NCBI GenBank assembly: GCA_965263155.1
Contig: OZ253586.1
Span: forward strand, 1,984,001 to 2,048,000
DNA length: 64,000 nt
Origin: JAAXIE01 sp965263155
GTDB lineage: Bacteria; Chloroflexota; Dehalococcoidia; Lucifugimonadales; JAAXIE01
Reading direction: 5' to 3'
The position numbers and the translations under genes are program-made. Of this stretch, positions 33,727-42,885 are shown one piece after another; positions within the stretch are counted from its first letter, which is position 1; each line of letters starts with the position of its first letter. The notes under the pieces were generated by a model that ran no database searches, had not been told where the DNA came from, and saw nothing but the letters and a program-made list of their open reading frames with translations.

Positions 33727-34995
33727 ATGGCGACGGACGTGAGGTCACTGGTGGAATCCAGCCGGGGCATGGTAAGCCGGAATATCTTTTTCGAACCGGA
33801 GATTTACCAGCAGGAGTTGGAGCAGATATTCGCCCGCTGCTGGCTTTTTCTGTGTCATGAGACACAGATACCGAACCCAGGCGACTTCTTTTCCACTTAC
33901 ATGGGGGAAGACCCGGTGTTGGTTACGCGCGACGCCGAAGGCAAGGTCAATGCCTTCCTCAATGTATGCCGCCACCGGGGCAACCGGGTTTGCCGCGCCG
34001 ATGCTGGAAACGCTTCAGCCTTCGTTTGCGCCTATCATGGGTGGACCTATGGCAGCAACGGCAAACTGATCGCCGTGCCAAGCCTGAAAGAGGCCTACTA
34101 CGATGAGTTGGACACCAGCAAGTGGGGCTTGATGCCCGTGGCTCAGCTCGACAGCTATTGCGGCCTGATATTCGCCACCTTTGACGCCACTGCGCCTCCG
34201 TTGACTGAGTACCTGGGGGAGATGACTTGGTACTTAGACAACTTCTTCGGGCGACGCGAGAACGGCATAGAGATAGTGGGTGGAGTGCACAAGTGGGTGG
34301 CACCCTGCAACTGGAAGTTCGCTGCGGATAACTTCGGCGGCGACGTATATCACGTCCCTTGGTCCCACCTTTCAGCAGTGAGGACGGGTTTCAGCAATTC
34401 GGCCACGGCTCGGCCTGATTTCTCCGGCAGCCTGATTTCTCCGGGAAATGGCCACTGCCTCATAGCAATCGGCCCCGATGATCTGACGGACCCGCCAATG
34501 GACGTGTTATCGCAGTACGAGAGGGATGTCATCCCCGAGGCGCGAAGGCGTTTGGGCCCACGCATGGATATCACCAAGCCCATCGTGGGCACGGTCTTCC
34601 CGAACATGTCGATCAACCGCTCCACATCGCGAGTGATGCGGGTGTGGCACCCAAGGGGTCCGGAGCAAATCGAGATATGGTCTTGGGCGTACGTGGAGAA
34701 GGATGCCCCGCCCGAGGTGAAAGAGGCACTGCGTCTGACGGCCATACGGGGGTTCAGCCCTGCTGGCACGTTTGAGCAAGACGACATGGACAACTGGCAG
34801 GAATGCACGCAGACGTGCCGGGGAGTCATGTCACGGAAGCTGCCTCTGAATATTCAGATGGGTCTGGGCCACGACGGGTTCAACGAAGAACTGATGGCTT
34901 GGGCCAGCGACTATCGAAACAGCGAGAGCAACCACCGCGCCTTCTACCACCGATGGGCCGAGGTGATGTCCGAGGACGGCTGGGACAACCTGTAG
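33727..34995 (+). CDS. Rieske non-haem iron oxygenase alpha subunit, paralogue 2
   Basis: 422 residues. Rieske site C81-x-H83 and C101-x2-H104; mononuclear iron in ADNFGGDVYHVPWSH (D206, H209, H214). It is closely similar to paralogue 1 at 9530 throughout, including the long identical stretch around the cluster, but the region after the iron site (FSNSATARPDFSGSLIS versus the shorter loop of paralogue 1) has an insertion that probably shapes the substrate pocket. GGAGGTG precedes the ATG. No reductase genes nearby. An ADP-ribosylglycohydrolase gene follows after 37 bp. Confidence 0.9.
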   Translation: MATDVRSLVESSRGMVSRNIFFEPEIYQQELEQIFARCWLFLCHETQIPNPGDFFSTYMGEDPVLVTRDAEGKVNAFLNVCRHRGNRVCRADAGNASAFVCAYHGWTYGSNGKLIAVPSLKEAYYDELDTSKWGLMPVAQLDSYCGLIFATFDATAPPLTEYLGEMTWYLDNFFGRRENGIEIVGGVHKWVAPCNWKFAADNFGGDVYHVPWSHLSAVRTGFSNSATARPDFSGSLISPGNGHCLIAIGPDDLTDPPMDVLSQYERDVIPEARRRLGPRMDITKPIVGTVFPNMSINRSTSRVMRVWHPRGPEQIEIWSWAYVEKDAPPEVKEALRLTAIRGFSPAGTFEQDDMDNWQECTQTCRGVMSRKLPLNIQMGLGHDGFNEELMAWASDYRNSESNHRAFYHRWAEVMSEDGWDNL

Positions 34996-35032
34996 CCATC
35001 ACGACGGTCATCGGAAGGGCTGGCGAAGGTCC

Positions 35033-36055
35033 ATGACCACCGACCCCAACATCGTGAGACGCGCCCCCAACGTAGCAGTGCTGGTTGGGGGCGCAGTGAC
35101 TTCCCAACACGGGTTGTCGGACCGCGCCCGTGGTGTGATGCTGGGATTGGCCGTAGGCAACCTCTTAGGGCTGCCGATGGAAGGCGACTCATACCAGCAC
35201 ATCCAGCGGGCCTACCCTAACAGCGTCCGCGACATCGACCCTCGGGAGGCGCACCGTCCCATGGACGATGACCTCGCCCAAGCTGTGGAGTTGGGCGAGG
35301 CGTTGGTGGACGGGGGCGACTACGTGAACGAGTTCTCCAACCGTCTTGTGGTCTGGGCCAGAGAAAACGGTCGGGGCATGGGCATCCTGACCAGCCAAGC
35401 CATCCGCGAGCTAGGCGCGGGCCATGCTCCCCCGGAAGCGGCCCGCATCCTCTACGAGCGCAACCCAATCGCGCCCAACGGGGGCGTCATGCGGTGCGCA
35501 CCCGTTGCTCTGGCCCGCTTGCCGCAGCCGGAGTTGCTGGTCAGCGACAGCGCCGCCACCTGCGTCGTCACCCACTACGCGGTGACCTGCCAGTGGTCGT
35601 GCATCCTCGTGAACGCGGTCATCGCACTTCTGCTACGGGGCGTGGCGCCGGACCTGCCTGATCTGATGGCGGCGGGTTCGGCGGATGGGGCGCCCGACTT
35701 GCTGTCTGTCGCCGAACGCGACAACATATCCACTCAGGTGCTGGCCAGTATCGCCGACGGAACCCCACTGACCTCCGATGCCTTCTGGCTGCGTCAGGAA
35801 CAGCGGCACATCGGGCACACCGTCTTGGCCCTTCAGTGCGGGTTGTGGGCAGCCGTTACCGAGTTGGACTTCGAGACGGCGTTGCGAGGCATCATCGAGG
35901 GTGGGGGAGACACAGACACCAACGGCGCAGTGGCTGGGGCGGTGCTGGGGGCGCGTTACGGGGCGTCGGCCACCCCCCAGCGCTGGCTGGAGTGCATACC
36001 GGAGCGTCAGCGCATTCAGAGTCTGGCCGATAACCTGCTTGCCCTAGGGGACTAG
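35033..36055 (+). CDS. ADP-ribosylglycohydrolase family protein
   Basis: 340 residues. The C-terminal metal motif GGDTDTNGAVAGAVLGARYG is canonical. The N-terminal motifs are altered: VGNLLGLPMEGD (Asn where GDALG has Asp) and MDDDLAQ (where TDDTQ is usual). NGGVMRCAP matches the family. The enzyme removes ADP-ribose from proteins or small molecules, if active. Position 37 bp after the Rieske gene suggests one transcript. The start ATG at 35033 has only AAGG nearby, so the exact start is uncertain. Confidence 0.82.
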   Translation: MTTDPNIVRRAPNVAVLVGGAVTSQHGLSDRARGVMLGLAVGNLLGLPMEGDSYQHIQRAYPNSVRDIDPREAHRPMDDDLAQAVELGEALVDGGDYVNEFSNRLVVWARENGRGMGILTSQAIRELGAGHAPPEAARILYERNPIAPNGGVMRCAPVALARLPQPELLVSDSAATCVVTHYAVTCQWSCILVNAVIALLLRGVAPDLPDLMAAGSADGAPDLLSVAERDNISTQVLASIADGTPLTSDAFWLRQEQRHIGHTVLALQCGLWAAVTELDFETALRGIIEGGGDTDTNGAVAGAVLGARYGASATPQRWLECIPERQRIQSLADNLLALGD

Positions 36056-36059
36056 TCGG

Positions 36060-36650
36060 TCAGCCCGCGGCCAGCATCTCCTCGGTGATCTCGGTGAGCT
36101 TGTCCTTGCTCAGGTAGCCTGTCCAACTGCGGAAGACCTCGCCTGCCGGTGTGATGAAAACGGTGGTAGGCATGCCCGTGACATACTCTTTGACCGCATT
36201 CGAGTCCTCGGTGAACCCTGCGGGATAAGTCACGCCAAGGTCGCCCAATAGCTCTTGCGCATCCTCAGGGTTCCCTAGGCCCGTGAACTGGCCCACGTCC
36301 ACGCCGACGAAGCTGATTCGCTCCTCGAACTCGTCGTAGAACTCTTGGAAGTGGGGCATCTCCTCGCGGCAGGGCGGGCATAAGCCAGCCCAGAAGTTGA
36401 CTATGGTCGGCTTGTCCAGCAAGTGCGAAACGTACACTGCGCTGCCCCCGAGCACCTCTTCTCCCTGATAGAGGGTGAAGCAGAAGTCGGTTTCCAACCC
36501 TCCGTCGCCGGCTGAGTCACTCTCACCCGGAGGCGGGCATTCGGACATGGAAGTGGAGCCTCCGCCGCACGCCAGCATCAAGGCAACGGTCAGTGCGGCA
36601 ACCAACGCCACCAGCCCTTTCGCAATCGGAATCTTCCATCTGATCACCAT
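36060..36650 (-). CDS. TlpA/ResA-like thioredoxin-fold lipoprotein
   Basis: 196 residues from the ATG at 36650, which has GAGAAGG in front and begins a clean signal (MVIRWKIPIAKGLVALVAAL) ending at lipid Cys C28 in LMLACGGG. The redox motif is C91-P-P-C94 in FWAGLCPPCREEMPHF; the cis-Pro loop is GMPTTVFI. Such proteins reduce disulfides or haem-binding cysteines outside the membrane. Upstream in-frame ATGs at 36686 and 36674 lack ribosome sites and would spoil the signal. It converges with the ADP-ribosylglycohydrolase gene. Confidence 0.87.
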   Translation of the reverse strand: MVIRWKIPIAKGLVALVAALTVALMLACGGGSTSMSECPPPGESDSAGDGGLETDFCFTLYQGEEVLGGSAVYVSHLLDKPTIVNFWAGLCPPCREEMPHFQEFYDEFEERISFVGVDVGQFTGLGNPEDAQELLGDLGVTYPAGFTEDSNAVKEYVTGMPTTVFITPAGEVFRSWTGYLSKDKLTEITEEMLAAG

Positions 36651-36842
36651 CTTCAGCGCCTTCTCCGTATCCATGTGTGACACCATGTTAACCGAGATTT
36701 AATCTTGGCATTTCTGCCTACCTCTAGTATACGGCACGACCAACCGCCTCATAACCGCAGCCTCGATGCGGCTTGCGCTAGCATTGGGAGGTCAATACAC
36801 TCGGTGTAGTCCGCTAGAGCCGAGAGAGATGGGAGCCGAGTC

Positions 36843-38450
36843 ATGTCAGGCAGTCCACTGGACCAGTCCCTCAATCCCCACGACTTCCTGGAACGCAGCG
36901 CCCTTGTGTATCCCGATAAGGTTGCCGTCTGCTACAACGAGCAACGCTACACCTACCGGCAGTTCCACCAGCGTGTGAACCAACTGGCAGGAGCCCTGAA
37001 GGCAGCAGGCATTCAGAAGGGCGACCGCGTAGCCTACCTGACCCCCAACGTGCCCGCAATGCTGGAAGGGCACTTCGGACCCATGCGCATGGGGGCGGTC
37101 TTGGTGACCATCAACATCCGTCTTTCTCCCGGAGAAGTCGCTTATATCCTCAACCACTCCGGGGCCAAGGCCCTCGTGTTCGACTCGGAGTTCGCCCCGG
37201 TAGTACGGGCGATCCGGGATGAGGTACCCGATGTATCTACTTTGGTTCAGATCGTTGATGCCATCCCTAGGGCGGATGACATTCCAAGCAGGGAATACGA
37301 AGAGTTCCTAAGTTCCGCTCCTGAAGGCGACCATCGCGTGGTCCCCGACTCGGAATCGGAAACGATCACCATCAACTACACATCGGGCACCACCGGTCTG
37401 CCCAAGGGCGTGCAGTATACCGGAAGGGGCGCCTACCTCAACGCTTTGGGCGAGGCCTTGGAGATGGACCTGCGGCCTGAGAGCGTGTACCTCTGGACTG
37501 TGCCCATGTTCCACTGCAACGGGTGGTGCTTCACATGGGCCGTCACCGCCATGGGAGGCACTCACGTATGCCTGCGTCGTGTGGACCCTGGGGAGATTTT
37601 CCGGCTGGTACGGGAACTGGGTGTGACCCACATGGGTGGGGCTCCCACGGTGCTGATCGCGATGTACTCTTCGCCAGCGGCCGAGGGTGAGCGTCTCGAC
37701 GGGCTGTCCATCGTCGCAGCTGGCGCTCCTCCGGCGCCTCCGGTTATACGCACCATGGAGGGCATGGGGGCCACTATTCACCACGTATACGGGCTCACCG
37801 AGACCTACGGCCCTCACACGATATGCACGTCGCAACCCCACTGGCAGGACCTCTCCATCGACGAACTGGCCGCGGCCAAGGCTCGGCAGGGGGTCCCCTA
37901 TATTATCGCCAACACCAACCTCATCGTCGCCGACGACGAATGCAACGAGGTGCCTCGCGACGGCGAGACCGTGGGCGAGGTGATGATGCGAGGCAGCAAC
38001 GTCATGGCGGGATACTACAGGGACCCCGATGCCACGGCCGAGGCTTTTCGCCACGGCTGGTTTCACTCCGGCGACATGGCGGTGTGGCACCCCGACGGCT
38101 ACATCGAGGTGATGGACCGAGCCAAGGACGTGATTATCTCAGGGGGCGAGAACATCTCCAGTCAGCAGGTGGAGAAGGTGCTGATGGAGCACCATGCAGT
38201 GTTGGAAGTCGCAGTAGTAGCCACTCCCGACTCATATTGGGGCGAGTCGGTCAAAGCCTTTGTAACCCTTGCCCCGGGCGAGAGCGCGGAAGAGAATGAG
38301 GTCATCGCCTTTTGTCGCGAGCGCATGGCCCGCTTCAAATGCCCCAAGTCGGTAGTATTCGGCGACCTGCCCAAGACGGCCACTGGCAAGATACAGAAGT
38401 ACGTGCTACGCGAGCGCGAGTGGCAGGGCTACGAGAAGCGGGTCCACTAG
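36843..38450 (+). CDS. Acyl-CoA synthetase (AMP-forming, ANL superfamily)
   Basis: 535 residues. AMP-binding motif YTSGTTGLPKG, adenylate loop YGLTETYG, hinge motif HSGDMAVWHPDGYIEVMDR, and the catalytic Lys in KTATGKIQK are all intact. The length and sequence fit medium/long-chain or aryl acyl-CoA ligases, which activate carboxylic acids with ATP and CoA. GGGAG precedes the ATG. It stands alone and would feed acids made by the oxygenases here into beta-oxidation-like routes; that link is inference. Confidence 0.9.
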   Translation: MSGSPLDQSLNPHDFLERSALVYPDKVAVCYNEQRYTYRQFHQRVNQLAGALKAAGIQKGDRVAYLTPNVPAMLEGHFGPMRMGAVLVTINIRLSPGEVAYILNHSGAKALVFDSEFAPVVRAIRDEVPDVSTLVQIVDAIPRADDIPSREYEEFLSSAPEGDHRVVPDSESETITINYTSGTTGLPKGVQYTGRGAYLNALGEALEMDLRPESVYLWTVPMFHCNGWCFTWAVTAMGGTHVCLRRVDPGEIFRLVRELGVTHMGGAPTVLIAMYSSPAAEGERLDGLSIVAAGAPPAPPVIRTMEGMGATIHHVYGLTETYGPHTICTSQPHWQDLSIDELAAAKARQGVPYIIANTNLIVADDECNEVPRDGETVGEVMMRGSNVMAGYYRDPDATAEAFRHGWFHSGDMAVWHPDGYIEVMDRAKDVIISGGENISSQQVEKVLMEHHAVLEVAVVATPDSYWGESVKAFVTLAPGESAEENEVIAFCRERMARFKCPKSVVFGDLPKTATGKIQKYVLREREWQGYEKRVH

Positions 38451-38463
38451 GAGTCTGTTCGTA

Positions 38464-38856
38464 CTAGACGCCTTCTTCAGCCCACTGTACTACGGCACTA
38501 GCAACTGCAATCGCGGTTTGATGATCCCGTTCTGTCACCCGTCTGACTGTTCCAGGATATCGTGTAACGACGGCGTATAACGTCAGAGCTTCTGCCGCCC
38601 ACACACTTTCTGGGATGGCGTGGCCAGCACCTTCCACCAATGAAAGCAATTGGGATAGGTCATGGACGTAAGGGAATTCAATCCCAAGACCGATTAGTAC
38701 GCCTTTGATGGCCTAGTCAACTGCCTGCTGAGCCTCGAAGCATAAGTCTTCCAGTTCAACATCAGGAACGCGATTCCTGGCCAGCGCAAGGTTGCTCCTC
38801 GCCCGCCTGAGCCATTCCCTCGGGTCGTCAGGAGGAAAGCGTTCGGGAAGACTCAT
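38464..38856 (-). pseudogene. HEPN-domain toxin-like gene interrupted by an in-frame TAG
   Basis: An ATG at 38856 opens a frame MSLPERFPPDDPREWLRRAR...CFEAQQAVD that meets TAG at 38713-38715 and then continues in the same frame as AIKGVLIGLGIEFPYVHDL up to EEGV at 38464, 130 codons in all. This is a full HEPN domain (the usual EKAIKAVL helix, then PYVHDL and ALTLYAVVTRYPG). The TAG replaces what should be a Lys or Glu codon, one base away from AAG/GAG. The start overlaps the MNT gene by 29 bp, as in MNT-HEPN toxin-antitoxin operons. TAG is a normal stop elsewhere in the window, so the gene is probably dead or the base is an assembly error. Confidence 0.8.
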
Positions 38857-39157
38857 AGACTATCCGACCTTCGCGCAGCGCCGGTTTGATTACGAGAGCA
38901 TGGCTATCCTTGTATCTCTCCACATCTTCAGGGGACACCACTATCGCATCGACGGCTGCCCCTGCTCCGCGTAAGTTCCCGTAGATCAGCGCCATTAGGT
39001 CAAGCTCATCCTTGCCTCCCTTGATAATGAGTAGGTCGACGTCGCTGTTACGACCCATTTCTCCCCGTGCGGCCGACCCGAACAGGATTATCTTCTCAGG
39101 GTCGGCCACCTCTACGATGCGCCGGATGATGTCTTCCAGGATGCCTTGTTCGAGCAA
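38828..39157 (-). CDS. Minimal nucleotidyltransferase (MNT), antitoxin-like
   Basis: 109 residues. LFGSAARGEMGRNSDVDLLII carries the G27-S28 and D39-x-D41 nucleotidyltransferase motif. In MNT/HEPN modules the MNT protein modifies (AMPylates) and silences the HEPN RNase. The start is a TTG at 39157 with AGGAA seven bases upstream; no ATG is present near the domain start. The HEPN reading frame begins inside its 3' end. Confidence 0.85.
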   Translation of the reverse strand: MLEQGILEDIIRRIVEVADPEKIILFGSAARGEMGRNSDVDLLIIKGGKDELDLMALIYGNLRGAGAAVDAIVVSPEDVERYKDSHALVIKPALREGRIVYESSRTLSS

Positions 39158-39213
39158 TGTTCGTTTCCTGCATTTCAGCTTGGCGGCCGGAGCGATATGA
39201 CTATAGAATTTCG

Positions 39214-40287
39214 CTACTTTAGCTGCGGAAATATTTTCCGCCCGTAGGCCTCAATGGTCTCGCCCACTCGCGCGGGATGTGGTGACATCAGAATGTGCCC
39301 CACCCCGTGACGCTCCAGCATGGCTATCTTGGCCAAACACTGCTCCGGGGTGCCCGCAATGCTGGTGCCATTCAGCACGCTCTCGGTGACGTAGGGGCGT
39401 TGCCAGTCTTCCAAGCTGACCACGTAGTTACGGTAGGTGGTCAGGTGCTTCCGGCGCGGGTCCGTCGCCCCGCCTGTCTCGCCACGGTAGGCGTGACGTA
39501 TGTCATGCCACTCCTGCTTGAGGGATTCCGGAGTTGCCGTAGACATGGAGGCGATGCGGCTGAAGTTCATGGCTGGGGCCATGCTCTTGGGGCCGAGCTC
39601 GGTCTGCAGCTCTTCGAAGCTCAACTCCCCGTCGGTCACCAACACCGAAGGCGTAATAGTCACTTCAATATCGTCAGCGCGGCGGCCAACCTTTTTGGCC
39701 CCTACATCCAATAGCTCACGGCATGTGTCAATGACATCGGGCTGGGTGACACCACCCAGTATTACGGCATCGGCAACGCGCCCCGCCATCTCCAAGCTGT
39801 TGGGGTTCGCAGCCGCAACGTAGAAAGGGATGCGGTCCTGCAAGTTGATCCATGGCTGCTCTTGACGGAGAAATTGAACGATTGTGGGTTCTCCTAGAAG
39901 GTCCACTTCGGACTCGTCGCCAGACAGGAGTTGGCGCAACTCGGTTATGTGGCGCTCCAGCTCGGCGAGGCGGGCACGGCGCATGCCCATGGCCAAGGTG
40001 GCGGTAAAGCCGACGCCGATGCCCAAGGCGACACGCCCCGGGGCCAGCGCATTCAATCCAGCCAGAGACGAGGCGGTCACAGGGGAAGACCGGGTCAGCG
40101 GATTGGTAACGCCGATGCCGAGGGTGATACGCTCCGTCTTGGCGGCCGTAGCTCCCATGGACACCCATGGGTCGCCGAAGAGGGCGGGCGAGTCGACGAA
40201 GAACGCCGTGTCATAGCCCTGCTCTTCCGCCTGCAACACCAGACCGGGCGAATCAGAGCCTGGGGTCAGCAGTATGCCGAATTTCAT
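39214..40287 (-). CDS. LLM-class F420-dependent oxidoreductase, Mer-like
   Basis: 357 residues. GYDTAFFVDSPALFGDPW, LGIGVTNPLTRSSPVTASS, RVALGIGVGFTATLAMG and the cysteine-free barrel end HGVGHILMSPHPARVG resemble the methylene-tetrahydromethanopterin-reductase-like group of F420 enzymes. An internal segment (about 255-300) is unusual for the group (MSTATPESLKQEWHDIRHAY). GGAGGATGA precedes the ATG. It follows the nitronate monooxygenase gene by 31 bp in the same operon. Confidence 0.85.
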   Translation of the reverse strand: MKFGILLTPGSDSPGLVLQAEEQGYDTAFFVDSPALFGDPWVSMGATAAKTERITLGIGVTNPLTRSSPVTASSLAGLNALAPGRVALGIGVGFTATLAMGMRRARLAELERHITELRQLLSGDESEVDLLGEPTIVQFLRQEQPWINLQDRIPFYVAAANPNSLEMAGRVADAVILGGVTQPDVIDTCRELLDVGAKKVGRRADDIEVTITPSVLVTDGELSFEELQTELGPKSMAPAMNFSRIASMSTATPESLKQEWHDIRHAYRGETGGATDPRRKHLTTYRNYVVSLEDWQRPYVTESVLNGTSIAGTPEQCLAKIAMLERHGVGHILMSPHPARVGETIEAYGRKIFPQLK

Positions 40288-40318
40288 TCATCCTCCGGCT
40301 AGGGCATCGAATATGCGA

Positions 40319-41296
40319 CTAGGAGGACAGCATCCGGGGAAGGCGCTGTCGCAGGATAGCCTCTGCCTCGGCCACGATGTTCCGCACTATGGCGCTGACC
40401 GGTTGGATGTCGTTGATGAGGCCCGCGGTCTGTCCGGTGTACATCACCGAGTTGTCGGGGTCTCCGGCTTGGTGGGCTTCCTGCACCAGTGCGGCCACTT
40501 CGGCGCGACGGTATCGGAGTTCGCCTTCGCGCCCCATCCAGTCTTCGATAAGCCGGTTGCGCGTGGTACGGGCATAGGCTCCAGGCCACACACGCCCGCT
40601 GATGAGGTCAGGTATCTCCGTCAGCGCGGTGTTGTGGCCGTCACTATCGAGAATAGCCTGCTTCTTGTCGGCTGAGAGGGGAGATTCGGGAGAGGCAAGG
40701 AAGCGGGTGCCTAGCAGTACCCCTTCCGCCCCCAAGGCAAGAGCGGCAGCCAGACCTGCACCATCGGCCACGCCTCCGGCAGCAACCACCGGCACAGGGG
40801 CAACGGCATTTACCACCATGCGCACCAATGGCATGGTGCCCATGACACCTACGTGTCCTCCGCCTTCTGTGCCTTGGGCCACTATAACGTCGGCCCCTGC
40901 TTCCACCGCCCGCTCCGCTTCAGCAACGGTAGCGGCCATGTGAGACACTGTGGCCCCACCTTCGTGAGCACGGCTGAATAGGGCGGCCAGGTCGGCCTGC
41001 GGGAACCCCCACGCAGTGGAGAAGACAGACGGGGAGGCAGCTAGGACCGCGGATACAGCCTCGTCGTTGGCCATGAACAACAACAGGTTCATGCCGAAGG
41101 GACGGTCGCTTAGGGCGCGTATCTCTTCGGCGTTTCGAGCGACTGCTTGGGGAGACATCCCGGCGCAGCCAAGGATGCCCAAGCCGCCTGCGTTCGATAC
41201 ACCTGCCACCATTTCGGGGGTGGTATGGGTGGACATTCCACCCAGCAGCACGGGGTGCTCCACCCCCAACAGATCGCTCACACGGGTCTTAAGCAC
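40319..41296 (-). CDS. Nitronate monooxygenase / 2-nitropropane dioxygenase-like protein
   Basis: 325 residues, FMN barrel. HPVLLGGMSTHTTPEMVAGV, ADVIVAQGTEGGGHVG (flavin-phosphate loop) and PVPVVAAGGVADGAGLAAAL with GVLLGTRFLA are the family signatures. These enzymes oxidise nitronates to carbonyl compounds, though many relatives act on other substrates. The start is a GTG at 41296 with GGAGGTGG in front. Middle gene of a three-gene minus-strand run (BNR protein, this, LLM). Confidence 0.85.
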   Translation of the reverse strand: MLKTRVSDLLGVEHPVLLGGMSTHTTPEMVAGVSNAGGLGILGCAGMSPQAVARNAEEIRALSDRPFGMNLLLFMANDEAVSAVLAASPSVFSTAWGFPQADLAALFSRAHEGGATVSHMAATVAEAERAVEAGADVIVAQGTEGGGHVGVMGTMPLVRMVVNAVAPVPVVAAGGVADGAGLAAALALGAEGVLLGTRFLASPESPLSADKKQAILDSDGHNTALTEIPDLISGRVWPGAYARTTRNRLIEDWMGREGELRYRRAEVAALVQEAHQAGDPDNSVMYTGQTAGLINDIQPVSAIVRNIVAEAEAILRQRLPRMLSS

Positions 41297-41390
41297 AAGC
41301 CACCTCCAGGGGCGATATTGGCCTACCTATCGAGACTACCTCTCATCCATGCCGACTGCCCCCGGACGTGGCTACCCGTAGCCGACAACC

Positions 41391-42383
41391 CTAGGTAGCA
41401 GATGCAGCGAGCACCGAGATGGAGTCTATGACGTCGCCCGGCAGGGGATGGTCGTGCCATGTTGCGCCACCGTCGTCGGTGCCGAACACTTGGCCGCGGC
41501 GCGTGCAGAAGTAGACTTGGCCAGAGTCCTGGGTATTGACCGAGAGGCCGAAGGTGGTGCTGTCGACGGACTGGCCGTGATCGAACCGCTCCCAAGTGTC
41601 TCCCAAGTCGTTGCTACGCAGGATCCCGCCCTTGTCGCCACGGAAGTCGCTGCCGACGCATGCATAGACCGTCTGGGCCTGGTTGGGGTCCACTCGGACA
41701 CCACGAGAATAGAAGATGGGGGAGAAGCGCTGCAGGGTCAGGTTCTCCCAGTGATCGCCACGGTCGGTGCTGCGCCACACGCCTTCGCGGTTGGAGATGA
41801 AGACCCGTCCGGAAGAGGAAGCCACACCATGGAGGTCGAGAAGGTTTTCCTGCGGGGCCAAGTCGCGGTTGGTGATAGTCCATGAAGCCCCAGCATCGAG
41901 GCTATGAGCAGCCCCGCCTATCTCCATCGCAGCGTAAATCTCGGAAGGGTTGTCCGCGGTGGTGGAGAGCCCCAAGATACGCGGAGCGAAGCCGATGTCA
42001 CACACGTCAGGACTGTTGATAGTCGAGACGTGCTGCCAAGTGTCACCCCCGTTGTCGCTGCGGTACACCTCGTTGTGGATGGTGCCGGCGTACATCACGC
42101 TGGGGTTGGTAGGGTCGAACAGCAAGGACCAGACCACCCGCTGCTGGGGGAAGTCCATCCGGTCCCAACGCTCGCCATGGTCGTCGCTGCGATATACGCC
42201 ATCCTGCGTGCCAGCGTATATCCGGCTGGCGTTGCTGGGATGGGCTGCCATGGCCCGCACCTGGGGTTCCTCCGGCAGACCGTTGGTAAGTTCTTGGTAA
42301 GTTGCCTCCCCCGGCGCGCTGCGAAGAAGTCCGGAGGACTCGGTACCCACGAATATGAACGGCTTATGATTGCTCTCTGCCAT
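41391..42383 (-). CDS. BNR/Asp-box (sialidase/sortilin-type) beta-propeller protein
   Basis: 330 residues with at least five Asp-box repeats: SDDHGERW, SDNGGDTW, STDRGDHW, SNDLGDTW and TDDGGATW. Each is on a propeller blade that begins with an IYAGT-like strand. No signal peptide or catalytic residues are visible, so it is probably a cytosolic or leader-less scaffold or binding protein. The start at 42383 has GAGGGGGTAG upstream; the open frame before it is unlike the family. Confidence 0.75.
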   Translation of the reverse strand: MAESNHKPFIFVGTESSGLLRSAPGEATYQELTNGLPEEPQVRAMAAHPSNASRIYAGTQDGVYRSDDHGERWDRMDFPQQRVVWSLLFDPTNPSVMYAGTIHNEVYRSDNGGDTWQHVSTINSPDVCDIGFAPRILGLSTTADNPSEIYAAMEIGGAAHSLDAGASWTITNRDLAPQENLLDLHGVASSSGRVFISNREGVWRSTDRGDHWENLTLQRFSPIFYSRGVRVDPNQAQTVYACVGSDFRGDKGGILRSNDLGDTWERFDHGQSVDSTTFGLSVNTQDSGQVYFCTRRGQVFGTDDGGATWHDHPLPGDVIDSISVLAASAT

Positions 42384-42588
42384 CACTACCCCCTCATTCT
42401 GCTTGTGTGATCCCAAGTGTGCCCAATGCAACCTCAAACTGGCTGCACGTCGGCAGTATATGCGCGCTACGCATACGGGTCAACAACACAGGCAAATTAG
42501 CGGGCGCACATCCTGCGCGGCGCGTTCCACCGTTCTGCTCTAGTGCGCCTGTAGAGAAGGTGGGAAGGAAAAGACAGGAAGGAAGATT

Positions 42589-42885
42589 CTAGGCTTCGGG
42601 GTTCTTGCGTGGGCGTCCGCCGCGCCTCTTGGGGGGGTCTTCCCAGAAATAGATGTCGTTGCCGACGCGCTTTATCTGAATGCTCTTGCCCGACGTACGT
42701 ACGGCGGCGCCCAAACGCCGGCGGATGGTGGCCACGGTCTCACCCGTGGACGGCGTGATCTTACCGGCTTCGTCGCGGCCCAAGCGCTCGATGTAAGTGG
42801 AATATTCCCGAATAACCTGTGACCGCTTCCCGGTGGACGAGGTCATCATGGCCTCATGCCGAGGAAGCACTTCAAATTCTGGCAT
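42589..42885 (-). CDS. Small basic protein with AT-hook-like tail
   Basis: 98 residues, no known domain. The C-terminus PPKRRGGRPRKNPEA contains GRPRK, the core of an AT-hook, which binds the minor groove of AT-rich DNA. The centre (TVATIRRRLGAAVRTSGKSI) looks like a small folded domain. The ATG at 42885 has GGGAG seven bases upstream, and an extended -10 promoter lies at 42918. Possibly a small nucleoid or regulatory protein; that is inference. Confidence 0.6.
   Translation of the reverse strand: MPEFEVLPRHEAMMTSSTGKRSQVIREYSTYIERLGRDEAGKITPSTGETVATIRRRLGAAVRTSGKSIQIKRVGNDIYFWEDPPKRRGGRPRKNPEA

Noticed and set aside
38713..38715. TAG in the HEPN gene as pyrrolysine
   Set aside because: The family has Lys/Glu in a helix here, not a catalytic residue, the protein is not a methylamine methyltransferase, and TAG ends ordinary genes in the window (for example at 1163 and 29816).
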